64,000 nucleotides of DNA from a gamma proteobacterium symbiont of Ctena orbiculata (lineage in GTDB: Bacteria; Pseudomonadota; Gammaproteobacteria; Chromatiales; Chromatiaceae). A program made the position numbers and the translations under genes. Below, piece by piece: positions 27,894-36,811 of this stretch. The stretch spans positions 62,001-126,000 of the forward strand of contig QBVC01000024.1 in assembly GCA_003058495.1 (NCBI GenBank), given 5' to 3'. Below the pieces are notes generated by a model. That model searched no databases and was not told the DNA's origin. It saw only the letters and a program-made list of their open reading frames with translations. The stretch's first letter is position 1, and the number at the start of each line of letters is the position of its first letter.

Positions 27894-28914
27894 CGTTCTG
27901 TTCCATTTCGCCCGCCCCCTCTGGTTGCTCGCCCTGCTTGGACTGATTCCGGTTCTCGGTTGGCTGGTCTACAGCGTGGTGCGCCCCAGCAAGGGCCCCA
28001 TCGATCGCTATGCCGACGAGCATCTGCTGCCCCATTTGACCGGGGTGCGAGAACTCGATGTCAACGAGCGCTGGAGCCGGTTCACCCGTTGGGGCCTGTT
28101 ATGGATCCTGCTCGTGTTTGCCCTCGCCGGTCCGCGCTGGGACTACACCGACATCGAGGCCTTCTCGCCGGCCAGCGATTTGGTGGTCCTGATGGACATC
28201 TCCCGCTCCATGAACGTGGCCGATGTGCCCCCGTCCCGCTTGGCCCGGGCACGCCAGGAGGTACAGGACCTGGTGCTGCTCAATCGGGAGCTGCGTATCG
28301 GCATGATCGCCTTCGCCTCGGTGCCCCATGTGGTGTCACCGATCACCGAGGATAGCCAGAGCATCCTCAACGCCCTGCCTGCGGTCTCATCCGAACTGGC
28401 CAATCTTCAGGGCAGCCGCCTGGTCGCGGCCCTGGAGCGGGCAGAACAGCTGCTCGGCAGTGAAGGCAGTGGCAACGCGCGCTCGATCCTGCTGATCAGC
28501 GATGGTGATTTTGACGAACCTGAGCTGATGCAACGGATCAAGACCCTGGCGGATGAGGGCGTTGTGCTGCATATCCTGGGCATAGGCACAACGGGTGGCG
28601 GTCCGGTACCCGCGCGCATCGGCCAAAGCGATTTGATGCGGGAGCGCAGCGGCAAGATTATCGAGTCCCGGCTCAACGAAGGCCTGCTGCAGCAGCTTGC
28701 CCAGGCGGGTGGCGGCTACTATCAGCGCGCCGACTTCAGGGACCAGGACAGTCGCAATATCCTGAAACTGGCCAGTGGCGATATCGGCAGGCCGACACCG
28801 ACCCAGGAGAGGACCCGGGTCTGGAACGAGCGCTTCTACTGGCTGCTGCTACCCATGCTGCTGCTCATATTGAGCAGATTCAGGGCCAGGCGTCCGGGGG
28901 AGTCGCAAGCATGA
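27886..28914 (+). CDS. batB: BatB-like VWA-domain membrane protein
   Basis: A 342-residue protein. It starts MPDVLFHFARPLWLLALLGLIPVLGWLV (membrane helix), has a second helix near 68-82, a VWA domain with the intact motif VVLMDISRSMNVAD, and a C-terminal helix (about 320-335). This is the same layout as its neighbour, from which it probably arose by duplication. It overlaps batA by 8 bases and the following gene by 4, so the genes are co-translated. Confidence 0.92.
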   Translation: MPDVLFHFARPLWLLALLGLIPVLGWLVYSVVRPSKGPIDRYADEHLLPHLTGVRELDVNERWSRFTRWGLLWILLVFALAGPRWDYTDIEAFSPASDLVVLMDISRSMNVADVPPSRLARARQEVQDLVLLNRELRIGMIAFASVPHVVSPITEDSQSILNALPAVSSELANLQGSRLVAALERAEQLLGSEGSGNARSILLISDGDFDEPELMQRIKTLADEGVVLHILGIGTTGGGPVPARIGQSDLMRERSGKIIESRLNEGLLQQLAQAGGGYYQRADFRDQDSRNILKLASGDIGRPTPTQERTRVWNERFYWLLLPMLLLILSRFRARRPGESQA

Positions 28915-30335
28915 AGAGACCGCTTGCCTGGATAGTGCTGATCCTCTTTCCACCCCTGCTGGGAGCCGACTGGTTTCTGAATCAGGAGCAGCGGGCGGAA
29001 GAGGATTACAACCAGGGGCACTACGAAGAGGCGGCCAAGGGGTTCGAGGATCCCTATCGTCGCGGTGTCGCCCACTACCGCACCGGCGAATACCAGGCCG
29101 CGAGCGAGGATTTCAATCGGGTCGAGCGGGAAGAGGTGAAACAGGACGCCCTCTACAACCTGGGTAACAGCCGCTACAAGCTGGAGGACTACCAGGGCGC
29201 CGTCGTCGCCTACGAGACAGTACTCGATAGCGATCCCGATCACACCGACGCACGCCACAATCTGGCTCTGGCAAAAGAGAAACTGGCGCAAATGCATACG
29301 GAGGAAGAAAGAGAGGAAGAGGAAGAGGAAAAGGAGGACCAGGAGTCCGAGTCGGCCGAGCAACAGCAGCAGGAGCAGCAACAATCGGAGGAGCAACAGC
29401 AATCCGGCGACCAGCAGCAGGAGCAACAACAATCGGGGGATGAGCAGCAGGAGGAGCAGCAGTCCGGTGATCAGCAGCAGGAGGAGCAGCAGTCCGGCGA
29501 CCAGCAGCAGGAGGAGCAGCAGTCCGGCGACCAGCAGCAGCAGGAGCAGCAGTCCGGCGACCAGCAGCAGGAGGAGCAGTCCGGTGATCAGCAGCAGCAG
29601 GAGCAGCAGTCCGGCGACCAGCAGCAGGAGCAACAACAAGCCGGTGGTCAGCAGCAGGATGAGCAGCAATCCGGTGGTTCGGATGCCGACCAGCAACAGG
29701 AGAGCGGCGAGGAAGAAGCAGAGCAGGATCGGCAATCCAAGGAGGGCGAGGAGCAAAAGGACGAAGCGACCGAATCGGGCGAGCAGGAGGAGCAGCGTGA
29801 ACATAGTGAGGATGGCAGTGAGGCAGATGAGCGCGCGCAGGAGGAGTCGACAGGACAGGAAGAGGAGCAGTCCGATGAGAGCCGTGGCGATGAGATCAGC
29901 GACGAAGAGGATAGAGCCGAGGGGGATAAAGAGCAGGAGGACCGACAGCGCGAGGGAAAACAAGTTGATGAAATGTCTGCTAATCTCGGAGAGGAGAAAG
30001 ATGAACAGGAACAGCGCCGGATGGGTGCGCCACGGCAGGATGAACTTGGGGAGGATAGCGGTGAGCGCAATGTCCGTCCCGAAGACGAAGCCCGTTCGGA
30101 TGCGGTAGAGCGGGTCGACCAGAGTGGTCAGCCCCAATCCCCGGAGAGCGAGGAAAAGACCGCCGGCGGCGGCGAAGAGAGGGATCGCCTTGGTGGGGCC
30201 AATACCCTGATGGAACAGTGGCTCGACCAGATCGAGGGGGATCCGGCCCAGCTGATGCACCAGCAGTTCAGATTGGAAGAGTACAAATATCTACGCAGCC
30301 GAGGCGGCCGCGATACGGAGACAAGGCCCTGGTAA
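28911..30335 (+). CDS. TPR protein with long Gln/Glu-rich repeat (BatC-like)
   Basis: A 474-residue protein. A signal-peptide-like start (about 1-19) is followed by three or four TPR helices (about 27-130: YNQGHYEEAAKGFEDPYRRGVAHYRTGEYQAASEDF and DALYNLGNSRYKLEDYQGAVVAYETVL). From about 133 to 420 the protein is almost entirely E, Q, D, S and G, including about eight copies of a QQSGDQQQEE-type unit. The last 50 residues return to ordinary sequence (LMEQWLDQIEGDPAQLMHQQFRLEE), a conserved BatC ending. TPRs probably bind partner proteins; the repeat is probably disordered and strongly acidic. Confidence 0.9.
   Translation: MKRPLAWIVLILFPPLLGADWFLNQEQRAEEDYNQGHYEEAAKGFEDPYRRGVAHYRTGEYQAASEDFNRVEREEVKQDALYNLGNSRYKLEDYQGAVVAYETVLDSDPDHTDARHNLALAKEKLAQMHTEEEREEEEEEKEDQESESAEQQQQEQQQSEEQQQSGDQQQEQQQSGDEQQEEQQSGDQQQEEQQSGDQQQEEQQSGDQQQQEQQSGDQQQEEQSGDQQQQEQQSGDQQQEQQQAGGQQQDEQQSGGSDADQQQESGEEEAEQDRQSKEGEEQKDEATESGEQEEQREHSEDGSEADERAQEESTGQEEEQSDESRGDEISDEEDRAEGDKEQEDRQREGKQVDEMSANLGEEKDEQEQRRMGAPRQDELGEDSGERNVRPEDEARSDAVERVDQSGQPQSPESEEKTAGGGEERDRLGGANTLMEQWLDQIEGDPAQLMHQQFRLEEYKYLRSRGGRDTETRPW
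29403..29670 (+). repeat. coding tandem repeat, about 27-30 bp units
   Basis: Imperfect units built on CAGCAGTCCGGCGACCAGCAG, with the period alternating between 27 and 30 bases (nine or ten codons), about eight copies. All unit lengths are multiples of three, so copy-number change would alter the acidic region without a frameshift. The reverse strand is also open, giving a false leucine-rich frame. Confidence 0.8.
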
Positions 30336-32041
30336 TGAGCTATCCGTTGCGACAGAGCGGCAAACTGCCCTTGGGAGCCGTCGGCCTCCTGCTTGGCCTG
30401 CTGGCGGTTCACGACCCCGTCTCAGCCAATCCCTATCAAGGCAGCCAACCCTGGCAGGGCCTGCCACCGGGGCAGTGGAACTTCGCGCCCCCCAACCATC
30501 GCCAGAGCGGCACGCCGTCGCAGACTCAGCCGGCAACGAGCCAAACACCCTACGGCGCCTGGCCAAGCCCCCAATATCCCGGCTATTCACCTCAGGGCTA
30601 CTACCCGACCCCGACGCAGCCGCCCCAGCTCGAAACCAATCTCTCCAGCGAGAATCCCTATCTGCAGCAGAGCGTGTTGCTCAAGCTCAGTATCATCAGT
30701 GAAAACAACCTGCGCACCGCAACACCCTACGTCCCACAGAGCGACAACTTCATCCTGAAACAGCTTGAGGGTCCGATCACCTATTCCCGCACCCGCAACG
30801 GGAAGCGGCAGATAGTCAACGATTTCCATTATGCGGTAACCCCCATTCGGGCAGGCCGCCATGCGCTTCCCGCTATCAGTGTCTCGGGTGAGGAGGAGCA
30901 GGCTGCGTCCTATGGCCGGGGGAACCGCTCATTCGAGGCAACCACGGGCAAGCCCATCGAGTTGGGGATAAGGGAGAGCAGCCCGGAGAGCCTGCCCTGG
31001 CTGCCGGCAGAACATCTGGAGCTGAAGATCAGTCTGCCGAAAAAGCTCAAGGCCGCCGCCGGCAAACCCTTTACCCTGGCTACCGAAATCAGTGCGGTCG
31101 GCATCCCGGGAGAGCAGCTGCCGACCCTCGAGCAACAACTCAAGTCCGACGCCTTTCGCATCTACCGCGAACAGAGCCGGGTCGAGACCGATCTCAACCG
31201 GAGCAGCAACAAGCTCTTTGGCCGTCGACTGGAGAGATTCACCCTGGTGCCTCAATATGGCGGTGACCTGAAACTTCCCCAGTTGAGCATAAACTGGTGG
31301 AATACCCGCAGTCACGTGGCGCAGCGCGCCTCGATTCCCCTGCAGCCGATCGCGGTCAGCGGCAACCGCCGAGCGACCGGCCTCTTCGGTTCCGATACGG
31401 AGAGCACCCCGTTCCCCGCCGGTTCCTCGTCGGCCTTCTGGGTACCCCTGGCAATGGTATTCGGCGTTATCTTCGGCTACTGGCTCGCGATTTGGATCTC
31501 CCACCGCAAAAAGGGGGGAGGTCAACACTCGCCGCTGGAGCCCTTGATCGGCTTCCTGCAACGTCCGATGCGTCAGATGGCCCCCGCCTTCTCGCCCCTC
31601 AAGACCAAGCTGCGCAACACCACCGCCGTGCTCAATCCAGCCACCCACTGGCCGCGTTGGCGCCGCAACCTGGTCGGCATGCTCCCCCTCTCGGTGCGTT
31701 TCTGGTTCTGCGTGCGCTTCGTCGACGAAGAGACCGACCCGGAAGTCTGGGGCTACACCCTGCGGTTCCTCGCCAACAAGCATCTCGCCCTGCCACCCAA
31801 TGTGCCCTTCAGTGTCATCGGCAGACATATCCACGAGTTCCATCCCAAGGCGGATGAGAAGAGGATCAACGCCCTGATCCATGAGCTGGAACAGGCGATC
31901 TACGGCCACAACGACCTCGATTTCGACCGCTGGAAGGAGGCCTTCAAGCATGAGATACGGCCCAGCCTGCGGCTCTGGCCGCGACGCCCCTCCAGAGAAA
32001 GAGGCGACCGCAGCGCCCTGTTACCAGGCCTCAACCCATAG
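30335..32041 (+). CDS. BatD-like membrane protein
   Basis: A 568-residue protein. A signal peptide (about 1-32) is followed by a Pro/Gln/Tyr-rich linker, then tandem beta-sandwich domains (LETNLSSENPYLQQSVLLKLSIISENN; FHYAVTPIRAGRHALPAISVSG; LELKISLPKKLKAAAGKPFTLATEI), then a membrane helix near 375-392 and a C-terminal cytoplasmic helical domain. This is the BatD layout (DUF7939-type proteins of aerotolerance operons). The start ATG shares a base with the TAA of the preceding gene (TAATG), so translation is coupled. It is the last gene of the operon; a tRNA gene follows. Confidence 0.85.
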   Translation: MSYPLRQSGKLPLGAVGLLLGLLAVHDPVSANPYQGSQPWQGLPPGQWNFAPPNHRQSGTPSQTQPATSQTPYGAWPSPQYPGYSPQGYYPTPTQPPQLETNLSSENPYLQQSVLLKLSIISENNLRTATPYVPQSDNFILKQLEGPITYSRTRNGKRQIVNDFHYAVTPIRAGRHALPAISVSGEEEQAASYGRGNRSFEATTGKPIELGIRESSPESLPWLPAEHLELKISLPKKLKAAAGKPFTLATEISAVGIPGEQLPTLEQQLKSDAFRIYREQSRVETDLNRSSNKLFGRRLERFTLVPQYGGDLKLPQLSINWWNTRSHVAQRASIPLQPIAVSGNRRATGLFGSDTESTPFPAGSSSAFWVPLAMVFGVIFGYWLAIWISHRKKGGGQHSPLEPLIGFLQRPMRQMAPAFSPLKTKLRNTTAVLNPATHWPRWRRNLVGMLPLSVRFWFCVRFVDEETDPEVWGYTLRFLANKHLALPPNVPFSVIGRHIHEFHPKADEKRINALIHELEQAIYGHNDLDFDRWKEAFKHEIRPSLRLWPRRPSRERGDRSALLPGLNP

Positions 32042-32095
32042 GGAGTCTGCCGCAATGGCGGTTTTTCCGGACCGCTGCCATACTCAGTCTGTACC

Positions 32096-32171
32096 GGGGA
32101 CGTAGCTCAGCTGGGAGAGCGCGGCGTTCGCAATGCCGAGGTCGGGAGTTCGATCCTCCTCGTCTCCACCA
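32096..32171 (+). tRNA. tRNA-Ala (anticodon CGC)
   Basis: A 76-base cloverleaf: acceptor GGGGACG pairs with CGTCTCC, the D arm is GCTC-AGCTGGGA-GAGC, the anticodon stem is CGGCG/TGCCG with loop TTCGCAA (anticodon CGC, reading GCG), the T arm contains GGTTCGA-like GAGTTCGATCC, and CCA is encoded at the 3' end. The third acceptor pair is G-U. Confidence 0.95.
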
Positions 32172-32267
32172 ATTCCCCCTGTTTTCTGCCTCTCATCCGC
32201 TTGTTTAAAAATGACCCGAGAGGGGAAAACTGTTTGACTTATTCCTCGCAACACTTAATTGTTAGCC

Positions 32268-34418
32268 ATGTCTTTACCCAGGTCCCAACACGCCCCCCTC
32301 TTCTCCCACCGCCCCTACTGGGCCGTCCGCTTCGGGACCGCACCGGTGCTGCCCATGAGCCGCGCCGAGATGGACCGGCTCGGCTGGGACAGCTGCGACA
32401 TCATCATCGTCACCGGCGACGCCTATGTGGACCACCCCAGTTTCGGCATGGCGCTGATCGGACGGCTGCTGGAGGCCCATGGATTCCGCGTGGGGATCAT
32501 CGCCCAGCCCGACTGGAGCAGCGCCGAGGCCTTTCGCAAGCTCGGAAGACCCAATCTCTTCTTCGGCGTCAGCGCCGGCAACATGGACTCCATGGTCAAC
32601 CGCTACACCGCCGACCGGCGCATCCGCAGCGACGACGCCTATACCCCAAACGGCGAGGCTGGCAAACGCCCCGACCGTTCGGTGATCGTCTACGCCCAGC
32701 GGGCGCGGGAGGCCTACCGGGGGGTGCCGGTGGTGATCGGCGGCATCGAGGCGAGCCTGCGCCGCATCGCCCACTATGACTACTGGTCGGACAAGGTACG
32801 CCGTTCGGTGCTGCCCGACTCCAAGGCGGATATGCTGATCTATGGCAACGCGGAGCGGGCGGTGGTGGCGCTGGCCCACCGCCTGGCCGCCGGGACCCCG
32901 ATCGGGGAGATCACCGACATCAGGGGTACCGGCTTCATGCGCCAAGGGCTGCCGGAGGGGTGGTGTGAGATCGACTCGACCCATCTCGATAAACCCGGCC
33001 GCAAATTCCACCACCCCGATCCCTACCAGGCGGAGCCCGCCTGTGAATCCCCCGTGGCGCGCTTCACCCCCCACCAGCGTCCCGCCGGCCTCGACCGCTC
33101 CCACACGGTGGTGCGTCTCCCCTCTTACGACCAGGTCGTTGCGGACGAGCTGCTCTATGCCCACGCCTCCCGGGTCTTCCACCTGGAGACCAACCCGGGC
33201 AACGCCCGCCCCCTGGTGCAGCGCCACGGCAGGCGCGATGTCTGGCTCAACCCGCCACCGATACCGCTCACCAGCGAGGAGCTGGACCGGGTCTACGAAC
33301 TCCCCTACTCCCGCAGGCCCCACCCGGCCTATGACGAGGCGCGCAATCCGGCCTGGGAGATGATCCGCTTCTCGGTCAACATCATGCGCGGCTGCTTCGG
33401 CGGCTGTACCTTCTGCTCCATCACCGAGCACGAGGGGCGCATTATCCAGAGCCGTTCCGAGGACTCCATCGTGCGCGAGGTGGAGGCGATCCGCGACCAG
33501 GTGCCCGGCTTCACCGGCAACATCTCCGACCTGGGCGGCCCCACCGCCAATATGTACCGTCTCGCCTGCAAGGAGAAAAGGATCGAGTCGGCCTGCCGCC
33601 GCCTCTCCTGCGTCTACCCGGAGATCTGCGGCAACCTCGACACCGACCACCGGCCGCTGATCAGCCTCTATCGCCGAATCCGGTCGCTGCCTGGCATCAA
33701 ACGGGTCTTCATCGCCTCGGGCCTGCGCTATGACCTGGCGCTGGGCTCCCCGGAGTATATCCGCGAGCTGGTCACCCACCATGTGGGAGGCTATCTGAAG
33801 ATCGCCCCGGAGCATACCGAGGCGGGACCCCTGGGCAAGATGATGAAGCCGGGCATCGAGAGCTACGAACGTTTCAAGAAGCTGTTCGACAAATACTCCG
33901 CCGAGGCGGGCAAGGAGCAGTATCTGATCCCCTACTTCATCGCCGCCCACCCCGGCACCAGCGACGAGGACATGCTCAACCTGGCCCTCTGGTTGAAGCG
34001 CAACGGTTTTCGCCCGGACCAGGTGCAGGCGTTTTTACCGACCCCCCTGGCGGTCGCCTCGGCCATGTACCACACGGGTCGCAATCCACTGCGTCGAATC
34101 CGCAGCGACGGCGAACGGGTCGAGGTGGTAAGGGGCCTGAAACAGCGGCGATTGCACAAGGCCTTCCTGCGCTACCACGATGCGCAGAACTGGCCCCTGC
34201 TGCGGGAGGCCCTGAAATCCATGGGCAGGGCCGATCTCATCGGGAACGGCAAGCGTCATCTTGTGCCGAAATGGCAACCGGGCAAGGGAAAGGTGGCGAA
34301 AACCGACGCCAGGCGGGAGGGCGGCAAGGGGCACCGTTTCGTTAAGAACAAAACCAGGACGACCGGTCGCAAACAGGGCCCCAAAAGGAACCGAACCGGG
34401 AGCGCCAAGCGATCCTGA
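32268..34418 (+). CDS. ygiQ: YgiQ-family radical SAM protein
   Basis: A 716-residue protein. The N-terminal UPF0313 domain ([48 protein letters not shown]) resembles a cobalamin-binding fold, and the radical-SAM cluster motif is [21 protein letters not shown], with the three Cys that bind 4Fe-4S. Further typical segments are [11 protein letters not shown] and LKIAPEHTE. The C-terminal tail is basic and disordered ([20 protein letters not shown]...). The reaction is unknown in the family. The start ATG 32268 is preferred to an in-frame TTG three codons earlier. Confidence 0.93.
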   Translation: MSLPRSQHAPLFSHRPYWAVRFGTAPVLPMSRAEMDRLGWDSCDIIIVTGDAYVDHPSFGMALIGRLLEAHGFRVGIIAQPDWSSAEAFRKLGRPNLFFGVSAGNMDSMVNRYTADRRIRSDDAYTPNGEAGKRPDRSVIVYAQRAREAYRGVPVVIGGIEASLRRIAHYDYWSDKVRRSVLPDSKADMLIYGNAERAVVALAHRLAAGTPIGEITDIRGTGFMRQGLPEGWCEIDSTHLDKPGRKFHHPDPYQAEPACESPVARFTPHQRPAGLDRSHTVVRLPSYDQVVADELLYAHASRVFHLETNPGNARPLVQRHGRRDVWLNPPPIPLTSEELDRVYELPYSRRPHPAYDEARNPAWEMIRFSVNIMRGCFGGCTFCSITEHEGRIIQSRSEDSIVREVEAIRDQVPGFTGNISDLGGPTANMYRLACKEKRIESACRRLSCVYPEICGNLDTDHRPLISLYRRIRSLPGIKRVFIASGLRYDLALGSPEYIRELVTHHVGGYLKIAPEHTEAGPLGKMMKPGIESYERFKKLFDKYSAEAGKEQYLIPYFIAAHPGTSDEDMLNLALWLKRNGFRPDQVQAFLPTPLAVASAMYHTGRNPLRRIRSDGERVEVVRGLKQRRLHKAFLRYHDAQNWPLLREALKSMGRADLIGNGKRHLVPKWQPGKGKVAKTDARREGGKGHRFVKNKTRTTGRKQGPKRNRTGSAKRS

Positions 34419-34595
34419 GAGTCAGCCCGGGAAGCAGATCCACCGGGTCCGCGGCTTGCGGAAATCCTGGCATGAGAGGGGTTTGGAATCAGCCCCGGAA
34501 GCGGCACCCGCCAATCCCGATCCACCCGGTTTTTTCCGGCGGTCAAATCAATGGGACAAATCGGATATTACTGGAGATACAGGGCCCGGCAGGGA

Positions 34596-34624
34596 GTTGA
34601 AAATCGGCCCTGGCGGGACCATAT
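34596..34624 (+). promoter_or_regulatory. candidate heat-shock (sigma-32) promoter of hsp20
   Basis: GTTGAAA (34596-34602) and GACCATAT (34617-34624) resemble the sigma-32 boxes CTTGAAA and CCCCATNT with a spacing of 14 bases. A transcript starting near 34632 would give a short leader ending in a strong ribosome site (AGGAGGT). There are mismatches in the -10 box. Confidence 0.4.
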
Positions 34625-34660
34625 TTATAGTAGGGACGGGTAGTTTATAGGAGGTAAATC

Positions 34661-35104
34661 ATGAACATCACACGTTATGACCCTTGGCGCGCACTGGAAG
34701 ACTGGCGCCAGGAATTCGACCGTGCGTTCCACCCGCTCCTGCATCGAGAAGACGATACCTCTCGCGTAGTGGGAGGCGAATGGGCGCCTGCGGTCGATAT
34801 CAAGGAAGAGGATAAAAGGTATGTTATCCGAGCCGATATCCCGGGTGTAAAACCTGAAGATATCGAGGTCACCATGGAGCATGGCGTCTTGACGATCCGT
34901 GGTGAACGCAAGTTCGAAGAGACGGAAGAGAGAGAGAATTTCAAACGCATCGAACGCTCTCATGGCGTCTTCTATCGTCGTTTCTCACTGCCGGACAACA
35001 CCGATGCGGATGCTGTCGAGGCAACCGGCAAGGATGGCGTGATTGAGGTCATCATCCCCAAGACAGAGGGAAAACAGCCGAAGCGCATCGAGGTGACCCA
35101 TTGA
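34661..35104 (+). CDS. Hsp20-family small heat-shock protein
   Basis: A 147-residue holdase chaperone that binds unfolding proteins. The alpha-crystallin domain (about 40-140) shows APAVDIKEEDKRYVIRADIPGVKPEDIEVTMEHGVLTIRGERK, ending in the GVIEVIIPK strand. The C-terminal IEV motif (KRIEVTH) docks into neighbouring subunits. The AGGAGGT ribosome site is 7 bases before the ATG. The gene is single, with its own terminator. Confidence 0.95.
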   Translation: MNITRYDPWRALEDWRQEFDRAFHPLLHREDDTSRVVGGEWAPAVDIKEEDKRYVIRADIPGVKPEDIEVTMEHGVLTIRGERKFEETEERENFKRIERSHGVFYRRFSLPDNTDADAVEATGKDGVIEVIIPKTEGKQPKRIEVTH

Positions 35105-35137
35105 GGCGGTGAGTCTTTATAAACGGCGTTGCTAAAG

Positions 35138-35167
35138 AACCCTCTCCTGACCGAGAGGGTTTTTTTA
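35138..35167 (+). terminator. intrinsic terminator of hsp20
   Basis: AACCCTCTC and GAGAGGGTT form a 9-bp stem with loop CTGACC, followed by a T-run (TTTTTTT in total) 34 bases after the hsp20 stop. The next gene is convergent. Confidence 0.9.
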
Positions 35168-35217
35168 TCTCCACAATAGTTCCAGCGATCGTCTTCCGCA
35201 GGGAGCCGGCAGCAGGA

Positions 35218-35838
35218 TCAAAAGCTGAATATCAGACCCAGATTGGTTTCGAATTGGGGAAAGGCATCACCCTCGATCTGCAGATTGCACCCGGCATCGC
35301 AGAACAGGGTTTCATTGGAGTCGATCAGGGTACTGTAGCCCCGCATCTCAAAACGGATACCGAGCCGCTCCGTGGGATACCACTTCAGGCCACCCCCAAC
35401 ACTGAGCGAAAAGCGGGTTTCGTCATCATAGCCCCTGTGCGAGGGATTCATGATGGTCATACCGAGACCCCCGGTGATATAGGGGGTGATCTTCTCCTCG
35501 TTGTAATTGAGGGTATGGACATCCACCGTGCCGCCCAGATGGACATAATGGATATCCAGGCCGAAGGCGTTGTTGGGATCGGTGGTGTCGGCCAGCGACG
35601 AATCCTGATGGCTGTAGAGAAACTCGTAGCGCGTCGAATCGGATGCGGCCTGGCTGATGGTAAAGCCCCAGTCCGTCGAGTTGTCGACATCCATACGGCT
35701 GTAGTCAGTGTCGAACTCGAAGGAGCCACCGAATCTATGCCCGGTGAAGGGGGCGAACTCCAGGTCGTTGGCGGCCAGCAGGCTCGATGAGCCTGCAGCC
35801 AAGATCAACCAAACTGTCAGAAAGAAGAGTCTGTGCAT
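35218..35838 (-). CDS. outer-membrane beta-barrel protein
   Basis: A 206-residue protein with a signal peptide (about 1-22) and alternating beta strands (GGSFEFDTDYSRM, TRYEFLYSHQDS, DIHYVHLGGTVDVHT, KITPYITGGLGMTIMNP, FSLSVGGGLKWYPTERLGIRFEMRGYST) ending in the C-terminal aromatic NLGLIFSF, the outer-membrane insertion signal. It resembles eight-stranded OmpW/OmpA-type barrels. A CDAGC motif near residue 185 may form a disulfide. The role is unknown; no operon partner. Confidence 0.82.
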   Translation of the reverse strand: MHRLFFLTVWLILAAGSSSLLAANDLEFAPFTGHRFGGSFEFDTDYSRMDVDNSTDWGFTISQAASDSTRYEFLYSHQDSSLADTTDPNNAFGLDIHYVHLGGTVDVHTLNYNEEKITPYITGGLGMTIMNPSHRGYDDETRFSLSVGGGLKWYPTERLGIRFEMRGYSTLIDSNETLFCDAGCNLQIEGDAFPQFETNLGLIFSF

Positions 35839-35917
35839 GACAACGCAATAAGCTTAACCACTCTATTGGGTAATTATTGTAAAGAACCGTGAAAATTACC
35901 TGGCATCACTTCACATA

Positions 35918-36760
35918 TTAGGTCTTGTTGATGTTAAGCGCTTGTTTATATAGTATATTTTTTTTCTGGCCTGATATCTTGGATGCTAATGAGACGGCCT
36001 GTTTGAGAGGTAGTTCCGCCAATAGCGTGATCAATATCTGTTCAGCATCGACCTCGACGCGCGCCTGGGAATCCTGTTCCACCCCTTTGACGAGGATGAC
36101 GAACTCCCCTTTGCGCTGATCGCTATCCTGCCGCAGGTTATCGATCAGCCGCTCAAGACTGCCCCTGAGGATGGTTTCATGCAGCTTGGTCAGCTCCCGT
36201 GCGACAACCCCTTCCCGCTCAGGGCCGAACACCTGGCGCATATCGGAGAGTGAATCGACCACCCGGTGACTCGACTCGTAAAACACCAGCGTTGCGGCCT
36301 CGCGGGACAGGTTTTGCAACCAGGCGAGCCTCTGCCGGGTCTGTCGTGGAGGAAAACCGAGAAACAGAAACCGGTCGGTGGGAAGACCGGCGGCGGAAAG
36401 CGCGCATATCAACGCACTGGCACCGGGTATGGGGACCACTCGCCCTCCCCTCTTAATCAGCTCCCTCACCAGGGGGAATCCGGGATCACTGATCAGCGGC
36501 GTACCCGCATCGGAGACCAGGGCGATCGAGGCGCCGGCCTCCAGGGACTGCAGCAACTGCTCCAGCCGCGCATGCTCGTTGTATTGATGGAAGGCGCGCA
36601 GCGGCGTATTGATGCCGTAGTGTTTCAGCAGCGGACGGGTATGTCGTGTATCCTCGGCAGCAATGAGATCGACTCGCTGCAACGTCTCCAACGCACGTTG
36701 CGAAATATCTTCGAGATTGCCGATTGGTGTGGCAACAACGTAAAGTACGCCCTTTGACAC
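35918..36760 (-). CDS. rsmI: 16S rRNA 2'-O-methyltransferase RsmI
   Basis: A 280-residue SAM-dependent tetrapyrrole-methylase-fold enzyme that methylates C1402 of 16S rRNA. It shows LYVVATPIGNLEDISQRALETL, AAEDTRHTRPLLKHYGI, SDAGTPLISDPGFPLV, PIPGASALICALSAAGLPTDRFLFLGFPP. The GTG start at 36760 has AGGA 7 bases upstream and gives the standard length; the open frame runs 19 codons further. It is divergent from lpoA, the usual gammaproteobacterial order. Confidence 0.95.
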   Translation of the reverse strand: MSKGVLYVVATPIGNLEDISQRALETLQRVDLIAAEDTRHTRPLLKHYGINTPLRAFHQYNEHARLEQLLQSLEAGASIALVSDAGTPLISDPGFPLVRELIKRGGRVVPIPGASALICALSAAGLPTDRFLFLGFPPRQTRQRLAWLQNLSREAATLVFYESSHRVVDSLSDMRQVFGPEREGVVARELTKLHETILRGSLERLIDNLRQDSDQRKGEFVILVKGVEQDSQARVEVDAEQILITLLAELPLKQAVSLASKISGQKKNILYKQALNINKT

Positions 36761-36811
36761 GACTGTTCCTGATGTAGAATGAACACTCCATCCTGCCACA
36801 GATATCAAGCC

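Noticed and set aside
28836-30260. Long leftward frame encoding a leucine-rich repeat protein
   Set aside because: It is the reverse strand of the Gln/Glu repeat of the TPR gene (CAG/GAG codons read as Leu codons). It has no start context and overlaps coding sequence with clear family matches.
32274-33950. Leftward 558-codon frame opposite ygiQ
   Set aside because: GC-driven antisense frame; Gly/Val/Asp/His-rich composition, no start signal, and ygiQ carries complete radical-SAM motifs.
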